From assembly GCF_004361915.1 (NCBI RefSeq), contig NZ_SNWP01000010.1, positions 1,700,050 to 1,764,049 on the forward strand: a stretch of DNA of 64,000 nucleotides. Reading direction: 5' to 3'. The notes beneath the pieces are model-generated. The model searched no databases. It was not told the origin of the DNA and was given only the letters and a program-made list of their open reading frames with translations. This document shows, in pieces, positions 8,096 to 15,555 of the stretch. The stretch's first letter is position 1, and the number at the start of each line of letters is the position of its first letter. The position numbers were made by a program, and so were the translations under genes. Source of the stretch: Sediminibacterium goheungense (GTDB lineage: Bacteria > Bacteroidota > Bacteroidia > Chitinophagales > Chitinophagaceae).

Positions 8096-9982
8096 TTACC
8101 AGCCTATTCCATAATCTTCACCATGGTTACTGCTTCCTCCCCAGAACGAGCCGTGTTTCCAATCAAACCAGATTGCATTGATCGGTCCGCTGGTGCGGTC
8201 TTCGAAACTCAATGTATATCCCATATTGCGTAGTTCCTTTCTTACCCATTCTGGTGTATTGCTGTGTAATAAAAGGTTTCCGGAACGGGGTGCGCGATCG
8301 GCTGTTTTATTACCTCCCAGCGATAACCATAATTGATTGGTATTGATATTAGCGGCTTCACTCGCTTCCTGTACCGTCATACCAAATTCTACCATATTGA
8401 GGAAAAACTGCAGGAGGTTCTGATCCTGTGTATCTCCTCCCTGCACAGCAAATGATAACCAGGGCTTACCCTCTTTTAATGCCATTGATGGTGTAAGTGT
8501 TACCCTTGGTCTTTTTCCCGGTGCCACCACATTGAATGGATTAATGGTTGAGTCTAATACAAAACTCTGCATACGCTGACTCATTCCAACGCCGGTTCTG
8601 CCTGCAATACAAGCCGGCAGCCACCCACCACTGGGGGTAATAGATACCACCCATCCTTCTTTATCGGCCGCTTCCACCGATGTTGTACCCATCCATAAAG
8701 CATCCTTATATTCTGCATCAGTAATAGATGCCAATTGGCGCTGGTCGTGCGTGGGCGCAAAACCTCTTTTGTTGCTGGTGTCTTTTACATCATATCCGCG
8801 ACTCTTTAATAAACCGATATAGGGATTTGTTTTTCCTTCAAAAGGATATGGGTCTCCCGGACCTGCATTAGCATCGTTTCTGTCCATACGAATCTGCGCT
8901 GCTCTTTGTTTTGCATACGATTTGCTCAGCAATCCTTTCATGGGTTCTTCCGGAGCAACATAAGAATCGCCATAATAAAAATCACGATCTGCAAAACTCA
9001 GGTTCATGGCCTGATAAACTGTGTGTATATACTTCGCAGAATTATATCCCATATTTTTCAGGTCGAAGTTCTCCAGTATATTAAGCGCCTGTAATAATAC
9101 CGGACCCTGTGTCCACTGTTTCAGTTTATATACATCAATCCCTTTATAATTCGTTTGAAGGGGTTCTTCTTCGATAGGTTTCCAATTAGCAAGATCTGCT
9201 TTGGTAATCAATCCTCCCTGTTCCTGTGCACCTCTCACAAATTCATCTGCTATATCACCTTTATAAAAACGATCGTACGCTGCATAAATCGCTTCCTTTC
9301 TGCTTTTGCCTGTTTTCAGTGCGTTTTGTTCTGCCTCCACCATTTTGGTGAGTGTATTCAGTAAGTCTTTTTGTACAAAAATTTCTCCCGCCTCAGGTGC
9401 TTCTCTTTTTTCGCCGGCATGTGTGAGAAATACCTGCTTACTATATTGCCATTGTTTAATCTGATCTTTTCCTCTCTCTATACTGTTTGCAGTTTGCGCC
9501 TCTATCGGATAACCAGCTGCCAGATCCATTGCAGGTGCCAATACTTCTTTCAGACTCATGGTTCCATATTCTGCCAGCATAAAACAGATACCCCCGGGTG
9601 TACCTGGTGTGGTGGCTGCGAGCGGGCCATACTGTGGTGGAAAATTCATGCCCTTGCTCTTAAAAAATTCAGGTGTTGCACCGGTTGGTGCAACACCCAT
9701 AGCATTGATGGCAATTACTTTTTTTGTTTTCGGATTATAAATGAGCGCCTGTGTTTCTCCTCCCCAGCTCAACACATCCCACATAGTACAGGTAGCGGCC
9801 AGCATAGCGCAGGATGCATCAACAGCATTGCCTCCTTTCTGAAATATCATTGATCCTGCAGTTGCTGCCAACGGTTTTCCTGTAATCGCCATCCAGTTCT
9901 TTCCATGTAATGGTGGCTTCTGTGTTTGCTGTGCGAATGTGAATGATGAAACAAACAATGATGCAATGAGGAGTTTTTTCAT
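8096..9982 (-). CDS. ggt: Gamma-glutamyltransferase family protein
   Basis: The ATG at 9982 is preferred over an upstream in-frame start at 10078 because it places a signal peptide first (MKKLLIASLFVSSFTFAQQ); the extra N-terminal segment also runs through a repeat. The mature 628-residue protein is a gamma-glutamyltranspeptidase-type Ntn hydrolase, made as a precursor that cleaves itself before a threonine. The likely nucleophile is Thr433/434 in WMGTTSVEAAD, followed by GWVVSITPSGG. Other family blocks: GGNAVDASCAMLAAT, GTPGGICFMLAEYG and RPRVTLTPSMAL. It probably releases the gamma-glutamyl group of glutathione or similar peptides in the periplasm. The region after the nucleophile is less conserved than in classic Ggt, so the substrate may differ. 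Confidence 0.88.
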   Translation of the reverse strand: MKKLLIASLFVSSFTFAQQTQKPPLHGKNWMAITGKPLAATAGSMIFQKGGNAVDASCAMLAATCTMWDVLSWGGETQALIYNPKTKKVIAINAMGVAPTGATPEFFKSKGMNFPPQYGPLAATTPGTPGGICFMLAEYGTMSLKEVLAPAMDLAAGYPIEAQTANSIERGKDQIKQWQYSKQVFLTHAGEKREAPEAGEIFVQKDLLNTLTKMVEAEQNALKTGKSRKEAIYAAYDRFYKGDIADEFVRGAQEQGGLITKADLANWKPIEEEPLQTNYKGIDVYKLKQWTQGPVLLQALNILENFDLKNMGYNSAKYIHTVYQAMNLSFADRDFYYGDSYVAPEEPMKGLLSKSYAKQRAAQIRMDRNDANAGPGDPYPFEGKTNPYIGLLKSRGYDVKDTSNKRGFAPTHDQRQLASITDAEYKDALWMGTTSVEAADKEGWVVSITPSGGWLPACIAGRTGVGMSQRMQSFVLDSTINPFNVVAPGKRPRVTLTPSMALKEGKPWLSFAVQGGDTQDQNLLQFFLNMVEFGMTVQEASEAANINTNQLWLSLGGNKTADRAPRSGNLLLHSNTPEWVRKELRNMGYTLSFEDRTSGPINAIWFDWKHGSFWGGSSNHGEDYGIGW

Positions 9983-10011
9983 TTCTATGGTTGTTTTGTA
10001 AATATAAGTAT

Positions 10012-10142
10012 GAAAGTCCGGGGTCCGAAAGTCCGAAAGAAAAATGCTGTTTTTGACCAGTCTGATCAAAAACAGCAATGTGTGAGAAGAAATTACTATT
10101 ATAATTTTTTTGCTGGCTTCGGACTTTCGGACTCCGGACTTC
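10012..10142. repeat. AGTCCGAAAG word-palindrome with internal terminator
   Basis: The arms at 10012-10039 and 10117-10142 are near-perfect inverted copies, each made of three iterations of a word close to AGTCCGAAAG. Between them sits a separate perfect hairpin at 10046-10076. The element fills the gap between the DinB-like gene and ggt. Confidence 0.85.
10040..10076 (-). terminator. Rho-independent terminator after the DinB-like gene
   Basis: On the minus strand the perfect 11-bp stem GCTGTTTTTGA / TCAAAAACAGC with a 9-nt loop is followed by ATTTTTC. It lies 73 bp after the stop of the 10149-10979 gene and 58 bp before the ggt start. Confidence 0.75.
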
Positions 10143-10148
10143 TAACTA

Positions 10149-10979
10149 CTACGCCATTACCGCAAGCATAGAAAGTAAATGTTCTCCCGCTCCCTTGTTC
10201 CCTTGTACCTTGATCCCTGCTTGTTCTGGTTTAATTCCTTTGGTGAATAATCGCCAGGCTATTTCTCCTTCGATGGTAATAAGGTTTTCTGCTGTCTTTA
10301 TATTTTCTACCTGTTTCCATTTTGTTCCATCATGGTATAAATGCCAGGTTCCCCCTGCTTCTCCTGTTATATGAAAAGATAACAGGTCTCCTTTGTTTCC
10401 CGGAAAATTCCGGTAATGGTAGGATAATGCACGCATCGAAGTTTCTAAATGTGGATGATACCATTCTCTTGTATACAATTCCCGTTCTTTTCCTACAGCC
10501 AGCCTGATCTGTTGTTGGTGGTGCCATTTTTCTGTATACTCTCTTGCCCAGTGAAACCAGTTGGCAGACTGTTCTTCACCTGCCCAGGCAACAGAAAACA
10601 TAGCAGGCGCAAGTGGGTCTATTGTAGGCAGGTATGCTGCTATTTCAGTATTTGTTTCTTTGAGCAATTCAATCACCAACTTCGGGCTCATTCTTTTTGC
10701 TGCTTTGATCCAGTCGGCGTTTAGTGTATTTAAATAATTCAGTAAGTCGTGATACCCTTTTATTTCTCCTGGAGGTACACCAAAATACTGGTCTCTTTGA
10801 ATAGATAGAATCCTGATATTACCATCCAGTAAATGCAGTATTACATCTTCTACTTTCCATTCAGGAGCAATGGTTTGTTTTTTCCAGTCGGCAGGAGATA
10901 ATGTTTCCAGTAATTCTACTAATTTCTGATCAAGCGCTGGAATACGATCTGTAATGATGATTGGACCAGGTGAATTCAT
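10149..10979 (-). CDS. Maleylpyruvate isomerase/DinB-like N-terminal domain protein
   Basis: A 276-residue cytoplasmic protein. The first 160 residues match the DinB/YfiT superfamily branch annotated as maleylpyruvate isomerase N-terminal or mycothiol-dependent enzyme: LVELLETLSPADWKKQTI, then WKVEDVILHLLDGN with a metal-binding His, and FHWAREYTEKWHHQQQIRLA with the second His pair. The C-terminal part (WHLYHDGTKWKQVEN...WRLFTKGIKPEQAGIKVQG) resembles an SCP2/MDMPI-C domain. The family in actinobacteria uses mycothiol, which Bacteroidota are not known to make, so another thiol or a non-thiol role is likely. It is monocistronic, flanked on both sides by inverted-repeat elements. Confidence 0.75.
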   Translation of the reverse strand: MNSPGPIIITDRIPALDQKLVELLETLSPADWKKQTIAPEWKVEDVILHLLDGNIRILSIQRDQYFGVPPGEIKGYHDLLNYLNTLNADWIKAAKRMSPKLVIELLKETNTEIAAYLPTIDPLAPAMFSVAWAGEEQSANWFHWAREYTEKWHHQQQIRLAVGKERELYTREWYHPHLETSMRALSYHYRNFPGNKGDLLSFHITGEAGGTWHLYHDGTKWKQVENIKTAENLITIEGEIAWRLFTKGIKPEQAGIKVQGNKGAGEHLLSMLAVMA

Positions 10980-10997
10980 GGTTGTAAGATACTTAAA

Positions 10998-11077
10998 CAG
11001 AAGAATAAGAAATAAGAAATAAGGAATCAGAAAATAATGTTTAAATACTTCCTCATTTCTTATTCCTTATTTATCTG
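10998..11077. repeat. AATAAGAA word-palindrome
   Basis: The left arm 10998-11027 iterates AATAAGAA/AATAAGGAA; the right arm 11055-11077 is the inverse (ATTTCTTATTCCTTATTTAT). The core AAATAAGGAAT / ATTCCTTATTT is perfect. It fills the intergene between nadA and the DinB-like gene, with a 27-nt spacer. Confidence 0.75.
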
Positions 11078-11089
11078 TTTCATATTCCC

Positions 11090-12097
11090 CTATCCAATCA
11101 GCCCTGCTGCTTTACTAATCTCCAGCATTCTATCCATGGGTTTTTTAGCGGCGAGTCGGAGTGTTTCATCCATGTGAATTTCCGGTTGCTCATACATCAT
11201 ACACAGGTATAGTTTTTCCAGTGTATTCAGTTTCATGTGTGGACAATCATTACACGCACAATTATTATTGGGTGGGGCTGGAATAAATGTTTTATCAGGA
11301 CTTGCCTGTTGCATCTGGTGGAGAATACCAGTTTCGGTAGCAACAATATATTCTTTACTGCTATCGGTTTGTGAATATTTCAATAACTGTGTGGTACTGC
11401 CGATATAGTCAGCTACTGCAAGAACAGCTTCTTCACACTCGGGGTGGGCAATAATTTTAGCCTGCGGGTGTCTTACTTTGAGTTTTGTGATTTTTTCCAG
11501 ACTGAATATTTCATGTACCATACAGGCACCATTCCATAAAACCATCTCCCTTCCGGTTTTTTTGGCCAGGTAAGCACCCAGGTTCTTGTCGGGTGCAAAA
11601 ATGATGGGCTGGTCTTTTGGAACACTTTCGATAATCTTCTCCGCATTGCCACTGGTACAGATGATGTCTGACAGCGCTTTAATCTCCGCTGTGCAGTTTA
11701 TATACGATATGACGATATGATCGGGGTGTTTGTCTCTGAAGGCCTTAAATGGCCCCGCAGGGGCACTGTCGGCTAAGGAACAACCTGCTTTCAGGTCTGG
11801 TAACAGTACTTTTTTACTCGGATTCAGGATCTTGGCTGTTTCTGCCATAAAGTGTACGCCGGCAAATACGATAATACTGGCATCGGTTTCGCGGGCTTTC
11901 TGGGCCAGCCCAAGACTATCTCCAATATAGTCTGCCACATCCTGTATATCTGGTTCCTGGTAGTAGTGTGCGAGAATGATTGCATTTTTTTCTTTCTTAA
12001 GTCGCTCAATCTCGGCAAAAATATCCAGATGCGCATCTATTTCTATATCGAGAAAACCTTTTTCCTGTATTTTTTCTTTCGCTGCAGAAATGTTCAT
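11090..12097 (-). CDS. nadA: Quinolinate synthase A
   Basis: A 335-residue NadA, which condenses iminoaspartate with dihydroxyacetone phosphate to form quinolinate in de novo NAD synthesis. It is a [4Fe-4S] enzyme; the three expected cysteines are in [23 protein letters not shown] and [14 protein letters not shown]. Other family blocks: [44 protein letters not shown] and [11 protein letters not shown]. The ATG at 12097 is chosen over the GTG two codons upstream. The gene is read away from the candidate origin; nadB and nadC are not in the window, but nadD lies 6 kb away. The AT-rich stretch upstream probably includes its promoter. Confidence 0.97.
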   Translation of the reverse strand: MNISAAKEKIQEKGFLDIEIDAHLDIFAEIERLKKEKNAIILAHYYQEPDIQDVADYIGDSLGLAQKARETDASIIVFAGVHFMAETAKILNPSKKVLLPDLKAGCSLADSAPAGPFKAFRDKHPDHIVISYINCTAEIKALSDIICTSGNAEKIIESVPKDQPIIFAPDKNLGAYLAKKTGREMVLWNGACMVHEIFSLEKITKLKVRHPQAKIIAHPECEEAVLAVADYIGSTTQLLKYSQTDSSKEYIVATETGILHQMQQASPDKTFIPAPPNNNCACNDCPHMKLNTLEKLYLCMMYEQPEIHMDETLRLAAKKPMDRMLEISKAAGLIG

Positions 12098-12103
12098 AAT
12101 CAC

Positions 12104-12640
12104 GGTAATAATATTTAATAATACTTATTTATATAAATCACTTATTACTATTAGGGGTGTGGATTTCGGGATAACTTACTTATCCCCATTGTACAAAGTT
12201 AATCTGTACAGGTTTATCCACGCTAATTAACATGTTTTTCCACGGGTTAATATTCCGGTAACATTGAAAAAGACCATTTTAACCCACATCGGTTAATAAC
12301 CCAATACACATAACCCGATTTTCACTATCCACTTTTCTTTCACTGTGCGTTAACACGGAGGAAAATGAGGGAAATCGCTGATGTCTGATCGCTGGTGTCG
12401 GATTTGGCGGTATTTATTCGACTGGTTTCCACAATCGGAACTGTAAAATACTCAGTTTTCCACCGAAATGAAGGGTTATAAACAGGGGTATGTGGAAAAT
12501 CTGAAATGTCAGATACCGGATGTCAGATGTCAGATTTGAAAAAATTATCTAACATCTGACATCTGCGATCTACCATTGTTTCCAAATTCAACCCCCATCT
12601 GACTTAAAATAGGTTTTCCACAATTTGTTCAAATGGTTTA
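12104..12640. other. Candidate chromosomal replication origin (oriC)
   Basis: A gene-free 606-bp interval between divergently read nadA and ppiD. Positions 12104-12153 are almost pure A/T (candidate unwinding element). To its right lie about nine sites close to the DnaA box TTATCCACA: 12158-12166 (reverse), 12180-12188 TTATCCCCA, 12214-12222 TTATCCACG, 12236-12244 TTTTCCACG, 12325-12333, 12425-12433 GTTTCCACA, 12456-12464 TTTTCCACC, 12491-12499 TGTGGAAAA (reverse) and 12614-12622 TTTTCCACA. None is a perfect consensus but four match 8 of 9. All eleven genes to the left read leftward, while about 31 of 38 genes to the right read rightward, as expected when genes follow replication from an origin. 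No dnaA or dnaN gene is adjacent; in Bacteroidota dnaA need not be next to oriC. Confidence 0.7.
12519..12563. repeat. GATGTCAG word-palindrome inside the candidate origin
   Basis: A perfect 12-bp inverted repeat, GATGTCAGATGT at 12519-12530 and ACATCTGACATC at 12552-12563, with a 21-nt spacer. The word (GATGTCAGATGTCAGA) is repeated in the left arm and a looser version occurs at 12378-12400. Confidence 0.8.
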
Positions 12641-12654
12641 AACCCCTATTTTTG
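12625..12654 (+). promoter_or_regulatory. Bacteroidota-type promoter of ppiD
   Basis: TATTTTTG at 12647-12654 fits the -7 consensus TAnnTTTG. TTG at 12625-12627 lies 19 nt upstream, the usual position of the -33 element. It directly abuts the last DnaA-box-like site (12614-12622), so initiator protein binding could affect ppiD transcription. Confidence 0.55.
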
Positions 12655-12703
12655 CCTCCCGCCGTGTGGCGGCTTTTATTTATTATACCAATTAAACTGA
12701 TTT

Positions 12704-14791
12704 ATGTCTGTTATTCAAAGAATTCGTGACAAAGGTGCCTGGATCATTTTCGCCATTATTGCATTGGCCCTGATAGCTTTTATCCTTCAGGATGGTGTAG
12801 GAAGAGGTGGTAGTGCTTTCTCCAATACTTCTGTAATTGGTAAGGTAAACGGAGAAAAAATTGACCGTCTAGATTTTGAATCAAAACTGGCCATGCAGGA
12901 ACGTATGTATGGTGCACAGGGCGCACAGCGTGACCAGCTGATTGGAGCTTTATGGAACCAGGAAGTAGAAAGAATGGTTTTATCTCAGGAATATCAGAAA
13001 CTCGGTTTGCAGGTTTCACCTAAAGAATTGAGTGATATTTTATTCGGACCCAATTCTCCACTACGTCAGGAATTTACTGATCCCAATACTGGTGAATTTA
13101 AAGTAGCTGAAGCAAGACAGGCTTTTAATCAGTTAAAAAAGAGCACTAATAAAGAACAGATCGACATGATCAACAAGGCTTATATAGAGCCTACGATCCA
13201 ACAAACATTAAGGAGCAAATACCTCGCACTGTTACAAGGTGCTTCTTATGTTCCTAAATGGCTGGTTGAAAAACAGCAGGCAGATAATAATGCGATTGCA
13301 AATATCTCTTATGTGTACATGCCATATGCAGCTGTTTCTGACAGCGCTGTTAAAGTAACAGATGCAGATATTGATGCTTATGTAAAAAAGCATAGCAAAG
13401 AATACCAGAAAGAAGAAGAAACACGTTCTATCAATTATGTATACTTCAATGCTTCTCCAAGCGGTGCTGATACTTTGAATACACTGAATCAGTTAATGAG
13501 TTTGAAAGAAGAGTTTGCAACTACTTCTGATGTAAGCGCTTTTCTTACCAGAGTAGGAACAGAGTTGCCTTATTATGATAGCTATTTCAGCAAAGCAAGA
13601 ATGCAGCAACCGAATAAAGATTCTATTACAAAAACACCGGTTGGTACATTGTATGGCCCTTATCAGGATGGTGGTAATTTTACCATTGCAAAAATGATAG
13701 GAGTAAAAAACTGGCCCGATAGCGCACGTGTTCGTCACATTCTTATCGGAACCGTTAATCCTCAAACACAGCAGCTGTTAAGAGCAGATAGTACCGCAAA
13801 AAAATTAGTGGATAGTATCGAAGCTGCCATTAAAGGCGGTGCAGATTTTACAGCCCTCTGCGCAAAATATTCTGATGATGGAAATAAAAATACCGGCGGT
13901 GTTTATGAATATTTCCCTCAGGGTCAGATGGTAATTCCATTTAACGATTTCTGTTTCGATAAACCTGTTGGCACTAAAGGTGTGGTGAAAACTGAGTTTG
14001 GTTACCACTATGTAGAGGTACTCGGACAGAAAAATTTCAACCCTTCTTATAAAATTGCTTATTTATCTAAGCCGGTTTTAGCCAGTGGAGAAACGGTTAG
14101 TGCTGCCAGCACGGCTGCTGCACAGTTTGTTTCCGCTGCAAAAGGAAAGAAAGAGTTTGATGCCACTGCATTAAAATCAAATCTTACCGTACTTACCGCT
14201 GCTGAAATTAAACAGAATGATTTTAATGTAAATGGTGTTGGACAAAGCCGTCAACTCGTTCGTTGGGTGTATGAAAACAAAATGGGTAGCGTATCTGAAC
14301 CAATTGAAGTAGGCGACAGGTATGTAGTGGCTATGGTTTCTGCCATCAATCCTGCAGGTAATATGTCTCCAGCAGAAGCAAGACCATTGGTAGAAGGATT
14401 CGTTCGCAATGAGAAAAAAGCGAAACAAATTCTCGAAAGCAAATTCAAAGGAGCAACCCTTGAAGCAATTTCAGCTGCAATTGGTTCTCCGGTACTTCGT
14501 GCAGACAGCCTGAGCTTCTCTACTCCGTTTTTGCCCAATGTAGGTAGTGAACCCAAAATTGTAGGCGCTGCATTTAACAAATCTCTACAGGGTAAAGTAA
14601 GCGCACCGATTGCAGGATTAACAGGTGTTTTTGCCATTAAAGTTGAAAGCAATAGTGCCCGACCAGGAGTGATGGATACAGAAACCATCAAACAAACCCT
14701 GATGCAAGGTGGCCGTGTGGCTGTATTCCGTGGCGTACAGGCCCTGAGAAATGCAGCTGTTATTAAAGACAACAGATTTAAATTCTATTAA
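12704..14791 (+). CDS. ppiD: Peptidylprolyl isomerase / periplasmic chaperone, PpiD-like
   Basis: A 695-residue SurA/PpiD-type protein. It starts MSVIQRIRDKGAWIIFAIIALALIAFILQ style: a short cytoplasmic basic stretch and one membrane helix at residues 13-28, so the rest is anchored in the periplasm. A SurA-N-like region (VIGKVNGEKIDRLDFESKL...LGLQVSPKELSDILFG) is followed by a parvulin domain near residues 340-450 (VRHILIG, GGVYEYFPQGQMVIPFNDFCF, VKTEFGYHYVEVL). A second, degenerate parvulin-like region may follow. It assists folding of outer-membrane and exported proteins. A strong terminator follows it, so it is monocistronic. It is the first gene read rightward from the candidate origin. 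Confidence 0.92.
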   Translation: MSVIQRIRDKGAWIIFAIIALALIAFILQDGVGRGGSAFSNTSVIGKVNGEKIDRLDFESKLAMQERMYGAQGAQRDQLIGALWNQEVERMVLSQEYQKLGLQVSPKELSDILFGPNSPLRQEFTDPNTGEFKVAEARQAFNQLKKSTNKEQIDMINKAYIEPTIQQTLRSKYLALLQGASYVPKWLVEKQQADNNAIANISYVYMPYAAVSDSAVKVTDADIDAYVKKHSKEYQKEEETRSINYVYFNASPSGADTLNTLNQLMSLKEEFATTSDVSAFLTRVGTELPYYDSYFSKARMQQPNKDSITKTPVGTLYGPYQDGGNFTIAKMIGVKNWPDSARVRHILIGTVNPQTQQLLRADSTAKKLVDSIEAAIKGGADFTALCAKYSDDGNKNTGGVYEYFPQGQMVIPFNDFCFDKPVGTKGVVKTEFGYHYVEVLGQKNFNPSYKIAYLSKPVLASGETVSAASTAAAQFVSAAKGKKEFDATALKSNLTVLTAAEIKQNDFNVNGVGQSRQLVRWVYENKMGSVSEPIEVGDRYVVAMVSAINPAGNMSPAEARPLVEGFVRNEKKAKQILESKFKGATLEAISAAIGSPVLRADSLSFSTPFLPNVGSEPKIVGAAFNKSLQGKVSAPIAGLTGVFAIKVESNSARPGVMDTETIKQTLMQGGRVAVFRGVQALRNAAVIKDNRFKFY

Positions 14792-14837
14792 TCTTATTCC
14801 GGAGTAAAGTCCGGTTATAGATTAGATTATACTTAGA

Positions 14838-14864
14838 GCCCGGGTAGTAATACCCGGGTTTTTG
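14838..14864 (+). terminator. Rho-independent terminator of ppiD
   Basis: The stem CCCGGGTA / TACCCGGG with a 4-nt loop is followed by TTTTTG. It lies 47 bp after the ppiD stop codon. Confidence 0.88.
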
Positions 14865-14890
14865 TTTTATAAGATAACCATCCGATTCAT

Positions 14891-14914
14891 AGCGCCGGAC
14901 TTAGGTCCGGCGCT
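14891..14914. repeat. AGCGCCGGAC palindrome, copy 1
   Basis: A 24-bp palindrome AGCGCCGGAC-TTAG-GTCCGGCGCT, with arms of 10 bp. The same arms form the core of a 40-bp perfect palindrome at 24384-24423. Confidence 0.8.
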
Positions 14915-15007
14915 GTAAATTGTAATAGTGCCCGGGATTGTTAGCGATTTCCAAAACCGAAAACAGAATTCCCGGATATATGGTAATTTTGTTTATAATT
15001 TGAGCGT

Positions 15008-15514
15008 ATGGCAGAAGTGATTGTAAATAAGGTAGCCGAAAGTGGGCTGATCAGTTTGGATCTGGAAAACTATTATCCCAAAGAAAACAGAAAAGTATTT
15101 GATCTCAAGGATCATTTATTTATGGGTTTGATTCTTAAGGAAAAAGATTTTCGCGCTGCATTACTGCAGATAGACTGGAATACTTACAAAGACGCATACG
15201 TAGCCATCACTTGTTCTGCAGATGCTATTATACCCATGTGGGCATATATGCTCGTGGCCAGTTATCTTGAGCCTGTTGCCAAAATGGTTGTATTCGGATC
15301 AGAAGAAGATTTGATTAACCAGGTTTTACTAAAGAACATTGATAATATTGACAATACAGAATATACCGATCAGCGTATTGTTGTGAAAGGCTGTGGAGAC
15401 CTGGCTATTCCCGAAGCGGCTTATGTTGCCATTACAAAAAAGCTAAGGCCGGTCGCTAAAAGTATTATGTATGGTGAGCCCTGTAGTACGGTACCCATTT
15501 TTAAAAAGCGATAA
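15008..15514 (+). CDS. DUF2480 family protein
   Basis: A 168-residue cytoplasmic protein of the DUF2480 family, conserved among Bacteroidota and without a known function. Recognisable blocks: ISLDLENYYPKENRKVFDLKDHLFMGLILKEKDFR, and the segment VAITCSADAIIPMWAYML, in which the family keeps a Cys. The C-terminus ends KGCGDLAIPEAAYVAITKKLRP. A TAATTTTG motif 16 nt before the ATG fits a -7 element. It is a single-gene unit, with a strong bidirectional terminator shared with the convergent S9 peptidase gene. Confidence 0.85.
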   Translation: MAEVIVNKVAESGLISLDLENYYPKENRKVFDLKDHLFMGLILKEKDFRAALLQIDWNTYKDAYVAITCSADAIIPMWAYMLVASYLEPVAKMVVFGSEEDLINQVLLKNIDNIDNTEYTDQRIVVKGCGDLAIPEAAYVAITKKLRPVAKSIMYGEPCSTVPIFKKR

Positions 15515-15519
15515 TAAAT

Positions 15520-15551
15520 AAAAAGGCGGTCTACAAGCAGACCGCCTTTTT
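15520..15551. terminator. Bidirectional terminator between convergent genes
   Basis: The stem AAAAAGGCGGTCT / AGACCGCCTTTTT with a 6-nt loop gives a T-run in both directions. It sits exactly between the DUF2480 gene (plus) and the S9 peptidase gene (minus). Confidence 0.9.
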
Positions 15552-15555
15552 GTAT

